A DNA stretch of 64,000 bases from Acidimicrobiaceae bacterium. Its GTDB lineage: Bacteria > Actinomycetota > Acidimicrobiia > Acidimicrobiales > Ilumatobacteraceae. The DNA lies in NCBI GenBank assembly GCA_020637235.1, contig JACJWG010000009.1, positions 62,001 to 126,000 on the forward strand, given 5' to 3'. A program made the position numbers and the translations under genes. The notes beneath the pieces were generated by a model. The model had not been told where the DNA came from. It made no database searches and was given only the letters and a program-made list of their open reading frames with translations. Of this stretch, positions 32,934 through 42,006 are shown piece after piece (positions within the stretch are counted from its first letter, which is position 1; each line of letters starts with the position of its first letter).

Positions 32934-34565
32934 ATGCGAGCCGCTCCGCACGTAGAGCACACCGTTGACGAAGCCGATCACCTGGGCGAGACCATCGAGA
33001 TCGACCGCGTGCTCGTCGTCGTTCGCGTCGCGCACCGTCGACGTGAACTGCTCCTCGTCGTCGCGGTCTGCTTCGACGTACACCACGACGTCGCCCCAGT
33101 TCGCCGGTTGCCCGGCCACGCGCCGGCCGTCGTCGACGTCCTCGCGATCGATCGAGCCGAGGACCTCGCCGCTGTCGAGGTCGATCACCTCGTCGGTCCG
33201 GCCGCGGGTGACGATCAGCGTGTCGAACGGCGTCGTGAACGAGCCCGAACGTCGCCCCATCGTCACGCCCTGCAGCTCGTCGTCGGCCTCGATCGACCAC
33301 GCCGGTTCGCCGGTGCGAGCATCGGTGACCTCGAGGTCACGTGCCAGCGCGAGGTTGAGATACGACAGGCACCCGTCGCCGAACTGGCTCGTCTCGGTCG
33401 TGAACACATGATCGCCGATCACACCGACGAAGGCGGCCTCCTCGCCGCTCAGCTCTCGGTTCCACAGCGCCTCGCCGTCGTCGAGGTCGAACGCAGCCAC
33501 GGCGACGACGTCGGTGCCCGAGTCGTCGCTGCCCGCGGCGCACGACATCACGATGCCGAGCTCGGGCCGAGGGGTGAGCTGCACCTCCGACGGCTCGCCG
33601 ATCTCGGGGCGGTCCACCGACCACTGCTCGTCGCCCGTGTCGAGGTCGACGCCGATCAGCGAGTCCCCGTCGACCAGCGCGACGACGCCACCCGCCGCGT
33701 CGGGGTACCAGTCCGCTCCACTGATCGACGCCTCGGCCTCGATCGACCAGCGTTCCTCGCCGTCGAGGTCGAGTCCGACGTAGGTGGCGTCGCGCCCGGA
33801 GCCGTCGACGACCACGAATCCGTCCGACCTGACCACCACCGGCATCGACGAACCCGCGATCGGCCGGTCCCATCGCTCGCGTCCGTCGCGCCGGTCGAGC
33901 GCGACCAGGGTCCGTCCGCCGCCGCCGAACGCACCGGTGGCGGCGAGCACCTGGTCACCGACGACGATCCACGAGAACGCGGCGTCGAGCCCGTCGTGTG
34001 ACCACAGCTCGTCACCGTTGCGCGGATCGAGCACGGTGAGGCGCATGGCGCCGGGCACCACGGTGTCGTCGTCAGGGTCGCCGGCCCCGGCGACCACGAA
34101 CAACTGGTCGTCCACGATGCGGCCGACCGCCCCGCCGCCGATGGCCTCGGGCAGCCGGACGTCCCAGCGCTGGTCTCCCGTGCCGCGATCGACACCGACG
34201 ACCAAAGCGGCGTCGGCGTCGGTGTCGGCGGCGGAGAACACCACCACGTCGTCGTACGCACCGAGGGTACGGATCGGGTCCACGTCGTCGATGCCGGCGA
34301 GCGCCGGTGCACGCTCGTCCCACCGCAGTTCGAACGACACGGTGCCGTCGTCCGAGTCGCTCGGTTCGTTGCGGACGATGAAGACGAAGCCGGCGACGAC
34401 GAGCGCGAGGACGGATCCGAGGACGACGAGGATCGTGGCGCGCGTGGGGTTGCGCCACCCGCGCGCATCGGGTCGCTCGGTGACGGGCACCGGGTCAGCC
34501 AGTTCGACCGGCTCGACCGGCTCGACCGACGGGGGCGGGAACGACGGAGGCGGGAGCTCGCTCAC
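32916..34565 (-). CDS. Membrane-anchored PQQ-like beta-propeller protein
   Basis: This 549-residue protein starts with a Pro-rich cytoplasmic tail carrying EPVEPVE repeats. One transmembrane helix follows (ATILVVLGSVLALVVAGFVF, about 52-71). The extracytoplasmic part of about 450 residues has repeated blades of the type LDxxDGxxxWxxxL, as in GNGDELWSHDG-like and DLDTGDEQWSVDR segments. These match PQQ-like propellers; BamB-type scaffolding or ligand sensing is possible, but no function is certain. GTG 34565 is chosen as it fits the start of low-complexity tail. Confidence 0.82.
   Translation of the reverse strand: MSELPPPSFPPPSVEPVEPVELADPVPVTERPDARGWRNPTRATILVVLGSVLALVVAGFVFIVRNEPSDSDDGTVSFELRWDERAPALAGIDDVDPIRTLGAYDDVVVFSAADTDADAALVVGVDRGTGDQRWDVRLPEAIGGGAVGRIVDDQLFVVAGAGDPDDDTVVPGAMRLTVLDPRNGDELWSHDGLDAAFSWIVVGDQVLAATGAFGGGGRTLVALDRRDGRERWDRPIAGSSMPVVVRSDGFVVVDGSGRDATYVGLDLDGEERWSIEAEASISGADWYPDAAGGVVALVDGDSLIGVDLDTGDEQWSVDRPEIGEPSEVQLTPRPELGIVMSCAAGSDDSGTDVVAVAAFDLDDGEALWNRELSGEEAAFVGVIGDHVFTTETSQFGDGCLSYLNLALARDLEVTDARTGEPAWSIEADDELQGVTMGRRSGSFTTPFDTLIVTRGRTDEVIDLDSGEVLGSIDREDVDDGRRVAGQPANWGDVVVYVEADRDDEEQFTSTVRDANDDEHAVDLDGLAQVIGFVNGVLYVRSGSHLVAID
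34505..34531 (-). repeat. 9-bp tandem repeat shared with murB
   Basis: Two exact and one partial copy of CGACCGGCT on the plus strand code for Glu-Pro-Val repeats on the minus strand. The same unit is found at 2181-2223. Confidence 0.75.
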
Positions 34566-34632
34566 GGTGACATGATCACAGACCTCGTCCGTGAGACCGA
34601 CATCGCTCGCGTTCCGGCCCAGGTGTCGCCGA

Positions 34633-35610
34633 TCACGCGCCGGGCACCGATCGGAGCAGTTCGGCCTCGAGATCGGTGGCGTCGGCGTGCGGGGCGCCGT
34701 GCGCGGCGAACCACGTGCAGATGTTCTCGCAATCACGTCGCAGGTAGGCGAAGCCCTGCGGGTTGCCGACCAGGTCCACGGCCTGGGGGAGGTCGATCAA
34801 GACGATCCGGTCGTCGTGCACGAGGGTGTTGTAGGCCGACAGATCGCCGTGGGCGTAGCCGGCGTCGGCCAGTTGGCGCAGCACCTCGCGCATCTGGTCG
34901 TACAGGTTGCGAGCGAGCCGACGGTCCGGGCGCAGTTGTGCGAGCCGAGGAGCGGCGACGCCGTCGTGGCCGACGAACTCCATCATCAGCTCGGTGCCGA
35001 TGAGCTGCACGGGGTACGGCACCGCGGCACCAGCCGACCACAACCGGCCGAGCACCGCGAATTCCGCCGCTGCCCGCTGCCCGGCGATGAGGTCGCGGCC
35101 GAAGTCGGTGCGGGTGGCCATCGCCCGCATCTCGCGGCTCTTGCGCACCCGTCGACCCTCCAGGTAGCCGGCGTCGCGGTGGAACATGCGGTGCTCGGCG
35201 CTGCGGTAGCGCTTCACGGCGAGCCAGCTGCGGTGCACCGGTTCGCCCTCGACGTCGAGCGTGCGCTCGACGAGCGAGACGTCGGCTTCCTTGCCGGTCT
35301 TCAGCACACCGTGGTCGACGTCGGTGGCGCGAGGGTCGGTGACGACCCAGGCCGGGACCGGCTCCGGTCCACGGCTGGCGTCGCGATAGCTCGACCAAGC
35401 GGGCTCGTCCGGATCGGGTCCGTCGTCGGACGTCGCACCGTGGTCGTGGTCGTGGTCGTGGTCGCGGTCGCGGTCGTGGTCGCAGTCGTGGTCGTCGACG
35501 TGATCGCGGTCCTGGTGGTCGTGGTCATCGTGGTCGTGGTCGGTGGGGGACGGCGTCCAGCCGTCGTCGTCGAAGCGCCGGCGGCGCTTCGAGCTGCCTG
35601 ATGCAGCCAT
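34633..35610 (-). CDS. RIO-type protein kinase with His/Asp-rich N-terminus
   Basis: This 325-residue protein has a RIO kinase fold from about residue 95. The catalytic loop is YAHGDLSAYNTLV (HGD at 254-256) and the metal-binding segment is LIDLPQAVDL (Asp273). LKTGKEADVSLVE fits a RIO P-loop and WLAVKRYR the ATP lysine. In eukaryotes and archaea, RIO kinases/ATPases act in small-subunit ribosome maturation; in bacteria the role is unknown. Residues about 22-58 are almost only His and Asp, coded by GTGGTC-like 6-bp repeats, and could bind metal. A GGAG site precedes the ATG. Confidence 0.9.
   Translation of the reverse strand: MAASGSSKRRRRFDDDGWTPSPTDHDHDDHDHQDRDHVDDHDCDHDRDRDHDHDHDHGATSDDGPDPDEPAWSSYRDASRGPEPVPAWVVTDPRATDVDHGVLKTGKEADVSLVERTLDVEGEPVHRSWLAVKRYRSAEHRMFHRDAGYLEGRRVRKSREMRAMATRTDFGRDLIAGQRAAAEFAVLGRLWSAGAAVPYPVQLIGTELMMEFVGHDGVAAPRLAQLRPDRRLARNLYDQMREVLRQLADAGYAHGDLSAYNTLVHDDRIVLIDLPQAVDLVGNPQGFAYLRRDCENICTWFAAHGAPHADATDLEAELLRSVPGA
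35444..35551 (-). repeat. 6-bp repeats coding the His-Asp tail of the RIO kinase
   Basis: GTGGTC and close variants repeat across this stretch on the plus strand and read as alternating Asp/His on the minus strand. The purity of the repeat suggests copy-number variation. Confidence 0.75.
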
Positions 35611-35830
35611 GATCGGGGTCTCCTCGAGTGGTCGGTGGAGGCACCGGCGCGAGACACCCGGTCGAGCGTGAACTCGACGATCGGTGGTGTCCGGGTCAGC
35701 GCGGTGCCGCGGGCGTGATGCGAGCGCGGCAGGAGGGCACGGTGATCGTCACGACGTTCCTCCTCTCCGCGCTGGTCAGCGCCTCGATCCGACAGGTCGA
35801 CCGTAGTCGCGGCGGCGGGGGAGCGGCGTG

Positions 35831-35836
35831 TATTTT
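35831..35836 (+). promoter_or_regulatory. Putative -10 of leaderless HIT-family gene
   Basis: TATTTT ends 6 nt before GTG 35843. The 232-nt region between the RIO kinase start and this gene holds no other gene that I can support. Confidence 0.45.
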
Positions 35837-35842
35837 CCGCTC

Positions 35843-36364
35843 GTGACCCCCCTCGAACTGCTGTGGAACGGTTGGCGCGCCAGCTACGTCACGACCGCCG
35901 ACGAGCGACCCGCCGGCGACGGCAGCATCTTCTCGGCGATCCTGGCGAGCGGCCTGCCCGACGACCACACCCACATCGTCCACCGCGGCCGGTCGACGTT
36001 CGTGATCATGAACGCCTTTCCGTACAGCGTCGGTCATCAGTTGGTGCTGCCGTACCGCGAGGTCGGCGACCTCGAGGCGCTCGAACCCGACGAAGCGGCC
36101 GAGTTGTGGGCGACGGTCACCGACGCGGTTCGCGCGGTGAAGGCGGCGATGTCGCCCCAGGGTGTGAACGTCGGCATCAACCTCGGCAAGCCTGCGGGCG
36201 GCAGTGTGAGCGAACACCTCCACGTGCACGTGGTGCCACGATGGGTGGGCGATGCCAACTTCATGACCGCCACCGCCAACACGCGCACGCTGCCCGAGTC
36301 GTTGCCGGACACGGCGGCGAAGCTGCGTGCCGCCTGGCCCCGGCCTAGCCTGGGTGCGCCATGA
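35843..36364 (+). CDS. HIT-family nucleotide phosphorylase/hydrolase (Ap4A phosphorylase-like)
   Basis: This 173-residue protein has the histidine triad EHLHVHVVPRW near residue 124 and the upstream HIT core (FVIMNAFPYSVGHQLVLPYR). The mycobacterial neighbour in the same place, between thrS and pgsA, is a diadenosine tetraphosphate phosphorylase, which supports the same role here by inference. GTG 35843 was chosen over GTG 35828 because it fits a leaderless start and begins the conserved MTPLELLWNGW-like text. The stop overlaps the next ATG. Confidence 0.88.
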   Translation: MTPLELLWNGWRASYVTTADERPAGDGSIFSAILASGLPDDHTHIVHRGRSTFVIMNAFPYSVGHQLVLPYREVGDLEALEPDEAAELWATVTDAVRAVKAAMSPQGVNVGINLGKPAGGSVSEHLHVHVVPRWVGDANFMTATANTRTLPESLPDTAAKLRAAWPRPSLGAP

Positions 36365-36882
36365 ACGATGCCGTCACCCCGCCGACCGGACCGGATGCCG
36401 AGCTGCGCGACGAACTGCCCGACGACCTGAACGCGAAGGGGTTCGTCGGTCCGTACCAGTTCCCCGACAACAGCCGCCGTCGGCGGCCGGCGATCATCTA
36501 CCTCGTCGTGGCCGCCGTGTGCCTCGTGGTGTGGCTCACCCAACGCGGCGACGACGGCAGCGTGCTCGTGAACGAGGGCTGGGGATGGGCGGCACTGCTG
36601 TTCGGCGCCGTGGGGCTGTTCTCGTTCACGTCCGGATGGCGGATGAGCGTCGACGAGAAACAGGCGTTGGTGGCCGCCCAGGGCGCGGTCGGCTGGCCCG
36701 TCGGGCACGCGTCGGCACAGCAGGTGTGGCGCGGGTTCCGCAGCCGACCGACGTGGCGGGTGCTCGTGTACTCCGCGGAGAACCCGCCGCGCCAGCGAGG
36801 ACTCGTGCTGGTCGACGCGGTCGACGGCCGTGTGGTCGAGCACCTCACCGAGGCCAACCCGGAGACCGATTGGCAGGAGTGA
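36361..36882 (+). CDS. Membrane protein of unknown function (two helices)
   Basis: This 173-residue protein overlaps the HIT gene by 4 nt (ATGA). It has a polar N-terminus, then two hydrophobic helices (AIIYLVVAAVCLVVWL and WAALLFGAVGLFSF), and a soluble C-terminal part of about 80 residues. It matches nothing I recognise. The context is just before the phosphatidylinositol phosphate synthase gene. Confidence 0.75.
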   Translation: MNDAVTPPTGPDAELRDELPDDLNAKGFVGPYQFPDNSRRRRPAIIYLVVAAVCLVVWLTQRGDDGSVLVNEGWGWAALLFGAVGLFSFTSGWRMSVDEKQALVAAQGAVGWPVGHASAQQVWRGFRSRPTWRVLVYSAENPPRQRGLVLVDAVDGRVVEHLTEANPETDWQE

Positions 36883-36892
36883 GGGCGGCCGT

Positions 36893-37201
36893 TCAGCGGT
36901 CGGCGTCGGGGTTCTCGGCCTCGATCGACCGGAGTTGGCGGCCGAGGTCGAGTGCGATCGAGCGGAGTTCGTCGAGTTCGGCACCCCACCCGTTCGCGGG
37001 GACGGCCTCGATCGCCGAGGCGATCAGTCCCGGGTCGGCCGAGCCCGAGTGCACCAGGGCGGCGGCTCGGGCCAGGTGTCGGTCGATCGTCGCGAGCGGC
37101 TGACCGATGGAGGCGTCGGCGAGATCGCCGCGCGACTCGCGGAGCCGACGGGCGAGCGACCGGAACGTGATCGCCAGATCTGCAGGTGAGGAATCGGACA
37201 T
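36893..37201 (-). CDS. Small helical protein of unknown function
   Basis: This 102-residue reading frame is predicted to be helical (LAITFRSLARRLRESRGDLA, LDELRSIALDLGRQLRSIEA) and soluble. It sits on the minus strand between two plus-strand genes, 10 bp from the end of the upstream one and divergent from pgsA. The length and codon pattern are plausible for a gene, but the ribosome site is poor. I see no family. Confidence 0.55.
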   Translation of the reverse strand: MSDSSPADLAITFRSLARRLRESRGDLADASIGQPLATIDRHLARAAALVHSGSADPGLIASAIEAVPANGWGAELDELRSIALDLGRQLRSIEAENPDADR

Positions 37202-37226
37202 CTCCCCGATGGTGCCAGGTCTCGGA

Positions 37227-37232
37227 TAACGT
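37227..37232 (+). promoter_or_regulatory. Putative -10 of leaderless pgsA
   Basis: TAACGT ends 8 nt before ATG 37241; no ribosome site lies in between. Confidence 0.45.
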
Positions 37233-37240
37233 GGGAATCC

Positions 37241-37960
37241 ATGTTCGACGGAAACTTCCGGGCGTCGGTCGATCGAGCGGTGAAACCGATCGGTGCCGGA
37301 CTGCGCCGCACGGGGTTGTCACCCGACCACCTCACCGTGATGGGCCTGCTGGTCGCCGTCGGCGCCGCGGTCAGCATCGGCGCCGGCCACCTGCGGGTCG
37401 GGTTGGTCCTCGTCGTCCTCGCCGCCCTCCCGGATCTGTTCGACGGGGCGCTCGCGAAGGCTTCCAACACCTCCAGCCAGCGTGGGGCGTTCTTCGACTC
37501 GGTGATCGACCGGGTCACCGACGCGTTCTTGTTCGGCGGCGTGGCGTGGCACTTCGCGTCCACCGAGTCGGCCCACATGGCGATGCTGCCCTTCGCCATC
37601 CTCGGCGTGAGTTCCACCATCTCGTACCAGCGCGCGAAGGCCGAGTCGCTCGGCCTCGACGCGAAGGGCGGGCTGATGGAGCGTGCCGAGCGGATCATCC
37701 TGTTCTGCCTCGGCCTGCTCATCCCGCCGCTGCTCATCCCGATCCTGTGGGTGATGCTCGCACTCACCGTCGTCACGGCGATCCAGCGGTTCGTGAAGGT
37801 GTGGAAGCAGGCCGACGTCGCCCCGGTGACCCGCGCCAAGATCGAGATGCGCCAGCACCGGCGCCAGAGCCGCAAGGTGGTGCGCACCGAGCGTCGTCGC
37901 ACCCGGATCTCGCGTCTCAGCGGTCAGGTGCGCGGCGACCGCGATCGCCAGACCCAGTGA
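37241..37960 (+). CDS. pgsA: CDP-alcohol phosphatidyltransferase, probable phosphatidylinositol phosphate synthase
   Basis: This 239-residue membrane protein carries the CDP-OH signature DLFDGALAKAS followed by GAFFDSVIDR, from about residue 65 to 90; the usual Arg after the second Ala is Lys. Several hydrophobic helices fit the fold. With the HIT gene before, and an LpxL-like acyltransferase and pimA after, the product is most likely phosphatidylinositol phosphate synthase, which makes the lipid anchor for phosphatidylinositol mannosides. A phosphatidylglycerol phosphate synthase is the alternative. The last 50 residues are very basic. Confidence 0.88.
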   Translation: MFDGNFRASVDRAVKPIGAGLRRTGLSPDHLTVMGLLVAVGAAVSIGAGHLRVGLVLVVLAALPDLFDGALAKASNTSSQRGAFFDSVIDRVTDAFLFGGVAWHFASTESAHMAMLPFAILGVSSTISYQRAKAESLGLDAKGGLMERAERIILFCLGLLIPPLLIPILWVMLALTVVTAIQRFVKVWKQADVAPVTRAKIEMRQHRRQSRKVVRTERRRTRISRLSGQVRGDRDRQTQ

Positions 37961-38000
37961 CGAACGGCGCCCGGCGCGCCCGCAGCGCCCGGCACGTGCG

Positions 38001-38939
38001 ATGACCGCCGACGAACGCACGTCGCCGCGCGACCGGGTCCGCTTCACGGATGCGGCCACCGTGGGTGCCTATCGACTCGGATCGTTGGCCGCTCGCCTCA
38101 CGCCCGGCCCGCTCGCTGCGGCGGCGGCCTCGTCGCTCGGCCTGAGCGCGAGCTTCGCGAGTCCGGCACGCCGCGAGATGTTCCAGCGTCACCTCCGACG
38201 AGTGAATCCTCGGATGGGTCGGGCGGCGATGCGGGTGGCCACACAGACCGCGTTCGACAGCTACGCGCGGTACTACGTGGAGAGCTTCCGCCTGCCCACC
38301 CTGTCGAAGGCGACCGTCGAGCGGGGGTTCACGAAGGAGGGGTACCGCGAGCACATCGTGCCGGCACTCGAGCGGGGCAACGGGGTGATCCTCGCGCTGC
38401 CGCACCTCGGCGGATGGGAGTGGGCAGGTCGGTGGATGACCGACCAGGGGCACCGGCTCACGGTGGTCGTCGAGCCGCTCGACCCACCCGAGTTGTTCGA
38501 GTGGTTCGCCGAACTGCGCCGCGACCTCGGCATGAACGTCGTGCCGCTCGGGCCGAAGGCGGGCAGCACGGTGCTGAAGGCGCTGCGCGACAACGAGGTC
38601 GTGTGCCTGCTGTGCGACCGCGATCTGGATCGCACCGGTGTGGAGGTCGAGTTCTTCGGCGAACGCACCACGCTGCCGCCCGGGCCGGCGACGCTGTCGT
38701 TGCGCACCGGCGCGCCGATCCTGCCGACCGGGGTGTACTTCACGCCTCGCTACCAGGGTCATCACGCGATCGTGCGCCCGCCGGTTCCGACCCCGCGCCT
38801 CGGCCCCGGCCTGCGCGACGACGTCGCCCGGGTCACCCAGTCGCTCGCCCACGAGCTCGAGTTCCTCATCCGACGTGCGCCCGAGCAGTGGCACCTGTTC
38901 CAACCGAACTGGCCGAGCGACCCGGGCTACGGCACCTGA
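38001..38939 (+). CDS. Phosphatidylinositol mannoside acyltransferase-like protein (PatA/LpxL family)
   Basis: This 312-residue membrane-associated acyltransferase has the HX4E-type catalytic motif in PHLGGWEWAG (His135, Glu140). CLLCDRDLDRTGVEVEFFGE, with the family CDRD block, follows. In mycobacteria the gene next to pgsA with this fold (PatA) acylates PIM2 on mannose. The synteny with pgsA and pimA supports the same role. The 40-bp gap to pgsA fits a shared operon. Confidence 0.88.
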   Translation: MTADERTSPRDRVRFTDAATVGAYRLGSLAARLTPGPLAAAAASSLGLSASFASPARREMFQRHLRRVNPRMGRAAMRVATQTAFDSYARYYVESFRLPTLSKATVERGFTKEGYREHIVPALERGNGVILALPHLGGWEWAGRWMTDQGHRLTVVVEPLDPPELFEWFAELRRDLGMNVVPLGPKAGSTVLKALRDNEVVCLLCDRDLDRTGVEVEFFGERTTLPPGPATLSLRTGAPILPTGVYFTPRYQGHHAIVRPPVPTPRLGPGLRDDVARVTQSLAHELEFLIRRAPEQWHLFQPNWPSDPGYGT

Positions 38940-38941
38940 TT

Positions 38942-39009
38942 CGACGTCCTGGGTGCCGAGCGCGGCTCACCGGTTCTGGTCGCACGATTCGACGGCGCCC
39001 AGGACGTCG
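38942..39009. terminator. Strong bidirectional terminator between patA-like gene and wax-ester synthase
   Basis: A stem of 17 pairs with one G-T wobble forms between 38942-38958 and 38993-39009 (core GACGTCCTGGG/CCCAGGACGTC). The convergent arrangement fits a two-way terminator. Confidence 0.6.
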
Positions 39010-39023
39010 CCGCCGGCGGCTCG

Positions 39024-40502
39024 TCAGCTCGCGCGGCGCTTCTTCGCCTTCGGGCGCGACGAGGTGGCGATCGTCGCGACGGTCGCGTCGGCGTCGGCCT
39101 CGGCATCGGCCTCGGTCGGGCGGCTCAGCTCGAGCAGCTCGGCGATGGCTCGCTCGATGCCGCCGGCGAGCACGTCGAGGTCGGGCATCGCGTCCCAGTC
39201 GCCGGTGATGCCGATGCTCACGTTGCCGTCGTAGGACAGGATCGCCACACCCGTGCGCAAGCCCTGCGCGAGCGGCACGAACGGCGCGTACTCGGTCATC
39301 CGGCGGCCGCACGCGTACAGCGGCACCTGAGGTCCCGGCACGTTCGTCGTCACGGTGTTCACCGATCGCTGTGGCAGCCGGCGCATCACCGTCACCGCGG
39401 CACGCAACGCCGTCGCCAACACCACCGGTGGTGCCTGGTCGGCCGCCTCGAACAGCATCCGGCTCGCCTCGGCCTGGCCCGACTGCTTCAGGTGCTGCAT
39501 GTGCGCCCGGACGGCGTGCAACCGGTCGAGCGGATCGGCGATGCCGACGGGCAGCTCGGCGATGATCGACGCGACCTGGTTGTTGAGCGTGTGGTCGCCC
39601 TTGGCGCGTACCGAGACGGGCACCAGCGAGCGCACCACCACCCCGTCGAGCTGCTCGCCTCGTCCGAGCAGCAGCTCGCGGTACCCCGACGTGATCGCCG
39701 CGAGCACCACGTCGTTCACCGTGCCGCCGTGCGCGGTGCGGATCCGTTTCACGTCGGCGATCGTCGTGGCTGCCGTCACCCAGCGGCGGTGCGGACCGAT
39801 GGTGCCCTCGATCGGGAGCTCCACGTTCGGCTTCAAGCCCTCTCCGAGGGCACGGACACTCGACACCATCTGGCTGGCCTCGTCGAGCAGACGGCGCGGG
39901 CGACGGAGCACCGCCCGCGTGAACCGAGCCATCTCGTCGGGCCGGACGAGGGTGTCGACCAGCGCGTCGCGCACCAAGGTGGCGTCGCTCGGCTCGGGTG
40001 CCGGATGCCAGGTGTCGGGCACCGGTGCGCTGGGCTCCGGCGACGCGTCGAGCACCAGTGCCATCAGATCCGTGCCGCTGATGCCGTCGACCATGCAGTG
40101 GTGCACCTTCGAGATCAAGGCCCAGGTGCCGTCGTCGAGGCCCTCCACCATCCACGTCTCCCACAGCGGGCGGTGTCGATCCAGCTCGTGCGACATCAGC
40201 CGGCCCATCAGGTTGCGCAGGTCCTGCCGGTCGCCGGGGGGCGGCAGCGCCGTGTGCCGGATGTGGTAATCGAGCCGGAAGTGCGGGTCGTCCACCCACA
40301 CCGGGCGACCGACGCCGCCCGGGACGAACCGCACCTTCTGGCGGTAGCGGGGCACCAGGGGGAGCTTGCCGCGGAACAGCGCGACGAGGTCGTCGTACGC
40401 CGGGGCGGGGCCCTCGAACACTGCGCACGACGCGATGTGCATGTGGTTGATGCCGTCCTCGACGTGCAAGAACGTCGCGTCCAGCGGACTCATCCGATCC
40501 AT
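39024..40502 (-). CDS. Wax-ester synthase / diacylglycerol acyltransferase (WS/DGAT)
   Basis: This 492-residue enzyme carries KVHHCMVDGISG with the HHXXXDG catalytic motif near residue 134 and the PLW-block around LWETWMVEGL. The C-terminal part has NTVTTNVPGPQVPLYA, typical of the family. It makes storage triacylglycerol or wax esters at the inner membrane face. The end is low-complexity (EADAEADAD, then Arg/Lys). ATG 40502 has a GGGGAG site. It sits inside the PIM region, pointing against the other genes. Confidence 0.92.
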   Translation of the reverse strand: MDRMSPLDATFLHVEDGINHMHIASCAVFEGPAPAYDDLVALFRGKLPLVPRYRQKVRFVPGGVGRPVWVDDPHFRLDYHIRHTALPPPGDRQDLRNLMGRLMSHELDRHRPLWETWMVEGLDDGTWALISKVHHCMVDGISGTDLMALVLDASPEPSAPVPDTWHPAPEPSDATLVRDALVDTLVRPDEMARFTRAVLRRPRRLLDEASQMVSSVRALGEGLKPNVELPIEGTIGPHRRWVTAATTIADVKRIRTAHGGTVNDVVLAAITSGYRELLLGRGEQLDGVVVRSLVPVSVRAKGDHTLNNQVASIIAELPVGIADPLDRLHAVRAHMQHLKQSGQAEASRMLFEAADQAPPVVLATALRAAVTVMRRLPQRSVNTVTTNVPGPQVPLYACGRRMTEYAPFVPLAQGLRTGVAILSYDGNVSIGITGDWDAMPDLDVLAGGIERAIAELLELSRPTEADAEADADATVATIATSSRPKAKKRRAS

Positions 40503-40654
40503 CGGTGGCTCCCCTCGGTCCGGTCGATCGTCGCGCCCATCGCGCCTGGTCAACCAGGGTCGGACGGCCCGTCGGTACGGCGTCCGCCGTCCCGTCGACG
40601 CTCCGGACGGCGGCGGTGCTGTCGGGGCCCCGCCCGACGTGCTGGAATCGGGTG

Positions 40655-42004
40655 ATGGCCACCGCACGCACCGACGACCTCACCGGACCCACGACCGAGT
40701 TGCTCCAAGCGCTGATCCGCAACGAGTGCGTCAACGACGGCACGCCCGACTCGGGCCACGAGACCCGCAACGCCGAGTTGCTCGGCGGCTACCTCGAGGG
40801 CACCGGCGTCGGCATCGAACACTTCGAGAAGCGCAGCGGACGCGCGTCGGTGGTGGCCCGCATCGAGGGGAGCGACCCCGATGCGCCGACCCTGTGCCTC
40901 ATGGGTCACACCGACGTCGTCCCGGTGAACCCTGCCGGGTGGTCGCGCGATCCCTTCGGTGGCGAGCTCGTCGACGGCGAAGTGTGGGGTCGGGGAGCGA
41001 TCGACATGCTGAACGTGACGGCATCGATGGCGGTCGCGTTCCGTCAGTTGGCCCGCAGCGGCTGGAAGCCGAAGGGCACGCTGGTGTACTTCGGCGTCGC
41101 CGACGAGGAGGCCGGCGGTGTGTGGGGTGCGGAGTGGATGTGCGACCAGCACTGGGACGCAGTCGGAGCCGACTACGTCCTCACCGAGCTCGGCGGCTGG
41201 TCGTCCACCGGTCACGACGGGGTGCGTCGTGTGGTGGTGAACACCGGCGAGAAGGGCCTCGCGTGGCGCACCCTGCGCGTGAGCGGCACCCCGGCACACG
41301 GGTCGATGCCCTTCGGCAGCGACAACGCGCTCGTCACCGCCGCGGAGGTGGTGCGCCGGCTCGCGACCTACCGACCGCAGGCCCGCATCGACGACGTCTG
41401 GCGCCAGACGGTGGCGGCGATGCCGCTGTCGGAGGAGGTGAGGGCCGGCCTCGTCGATCCGGCGCAGATCTGGCCGACGTTGCAGCAGCTGCCGCCGGCG
41501 CTGGCCAAGCGTTGCCACGCACACACCCACACCACGTTCTCGCCGAACGTGGTGCACGGCGGTCAGAAGACGAACATCATCCCCGACCTGGTGGAGCTCG
41601 AGGTCGACATCCGCACCGTACCCGGCACCACCCAGGACGAGGTCGACGCCCACCTGCGCGAGGCGCTGGGCGACCTCGCCGCTCGTGTGGAGATCGGTCG
41701 GCTGCAGGGCAGCGACGCCACCGAGTCACCACGGGGCAACGCCCTGTGGGACGCGATCTCGTCGGCGACGCAGGTCGCCTACCCGGGTGCCGAGTTGTTG
41801 CCCGGACTGATCGTCGGCGGTACCGACGCTCGGTTCTTCCGCGACAAGGGCTCCGTCGCGTACGGCACCGGACTGTTCTCCTCGACGGTGGACTTCGAGT
41901 CGTTCGGTTCGCGTTTCCACGGCAACGACGAACGCATCGACGTCGAGTCGCTCGGCCTCGCCGCCGACTTCTGGATCCACATCGCGAAACGGATCTGCGG
42001 CTGA
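40655..42004 (+). CDS. M20-family metallopeptidase/deacylase
   Basis: This 449-residue zinc hydrolase has the metal blocks MGHTDVVPVN (His/Asp), GRGAIDMLN (Asp), VADEEAGG (Glu-Glu), EVDIRT and FHGNDERI (His). The dimerisation lid contains VSGTPAHGSMPFG. Substrates in the M20 family include dipeptides, acyl-amino acids and acyl-amides. ATG 40655 is used. TGGAAT ends 6 nt upstream, a weak leaderless pattern. It is followed within 2 nt by the SDR gene. Confidence 0.9.
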   Translation: MATARTDDLTGPTTELLQALIRNECVNDGTPDSGHETRNAELLGGYLEGTGVGIEHFEKRSGRASVVARIEGSDPDAPTLCLMGHTDVVPVNPAGWSRDPFGGELVDGEVWGRGAIDMLNVTASMAVAFRQLARSGWKPKGTLVYFGVADEEAGGVWGAEWMCDQHWDAVGADYVLTELGGWSSTGHDGVRRVVVNTGEKGLAWRTLRVSGTPAHGSMPFGSDNALVTAAEVVRRLATYRPQARIDDVWRQTVAAMPLSEEVRAGLVDPAQIWPTLQQLPPALAKRCHAHTHTTFSPNVVHGGQKTNIIPDLVELEVDIRTVPGTTQDEVDAHLREALGDLAARVEIGRLQGSDATESPRGNALWDAISSATQVAYPGAELLPGLIVGGTDARFFRDKGSVAYGTGLFSSTVDFESFGSRFHGNDERIDVESLGLAADFWIHIAKRICG

Positions 42005-42006
42005 CG

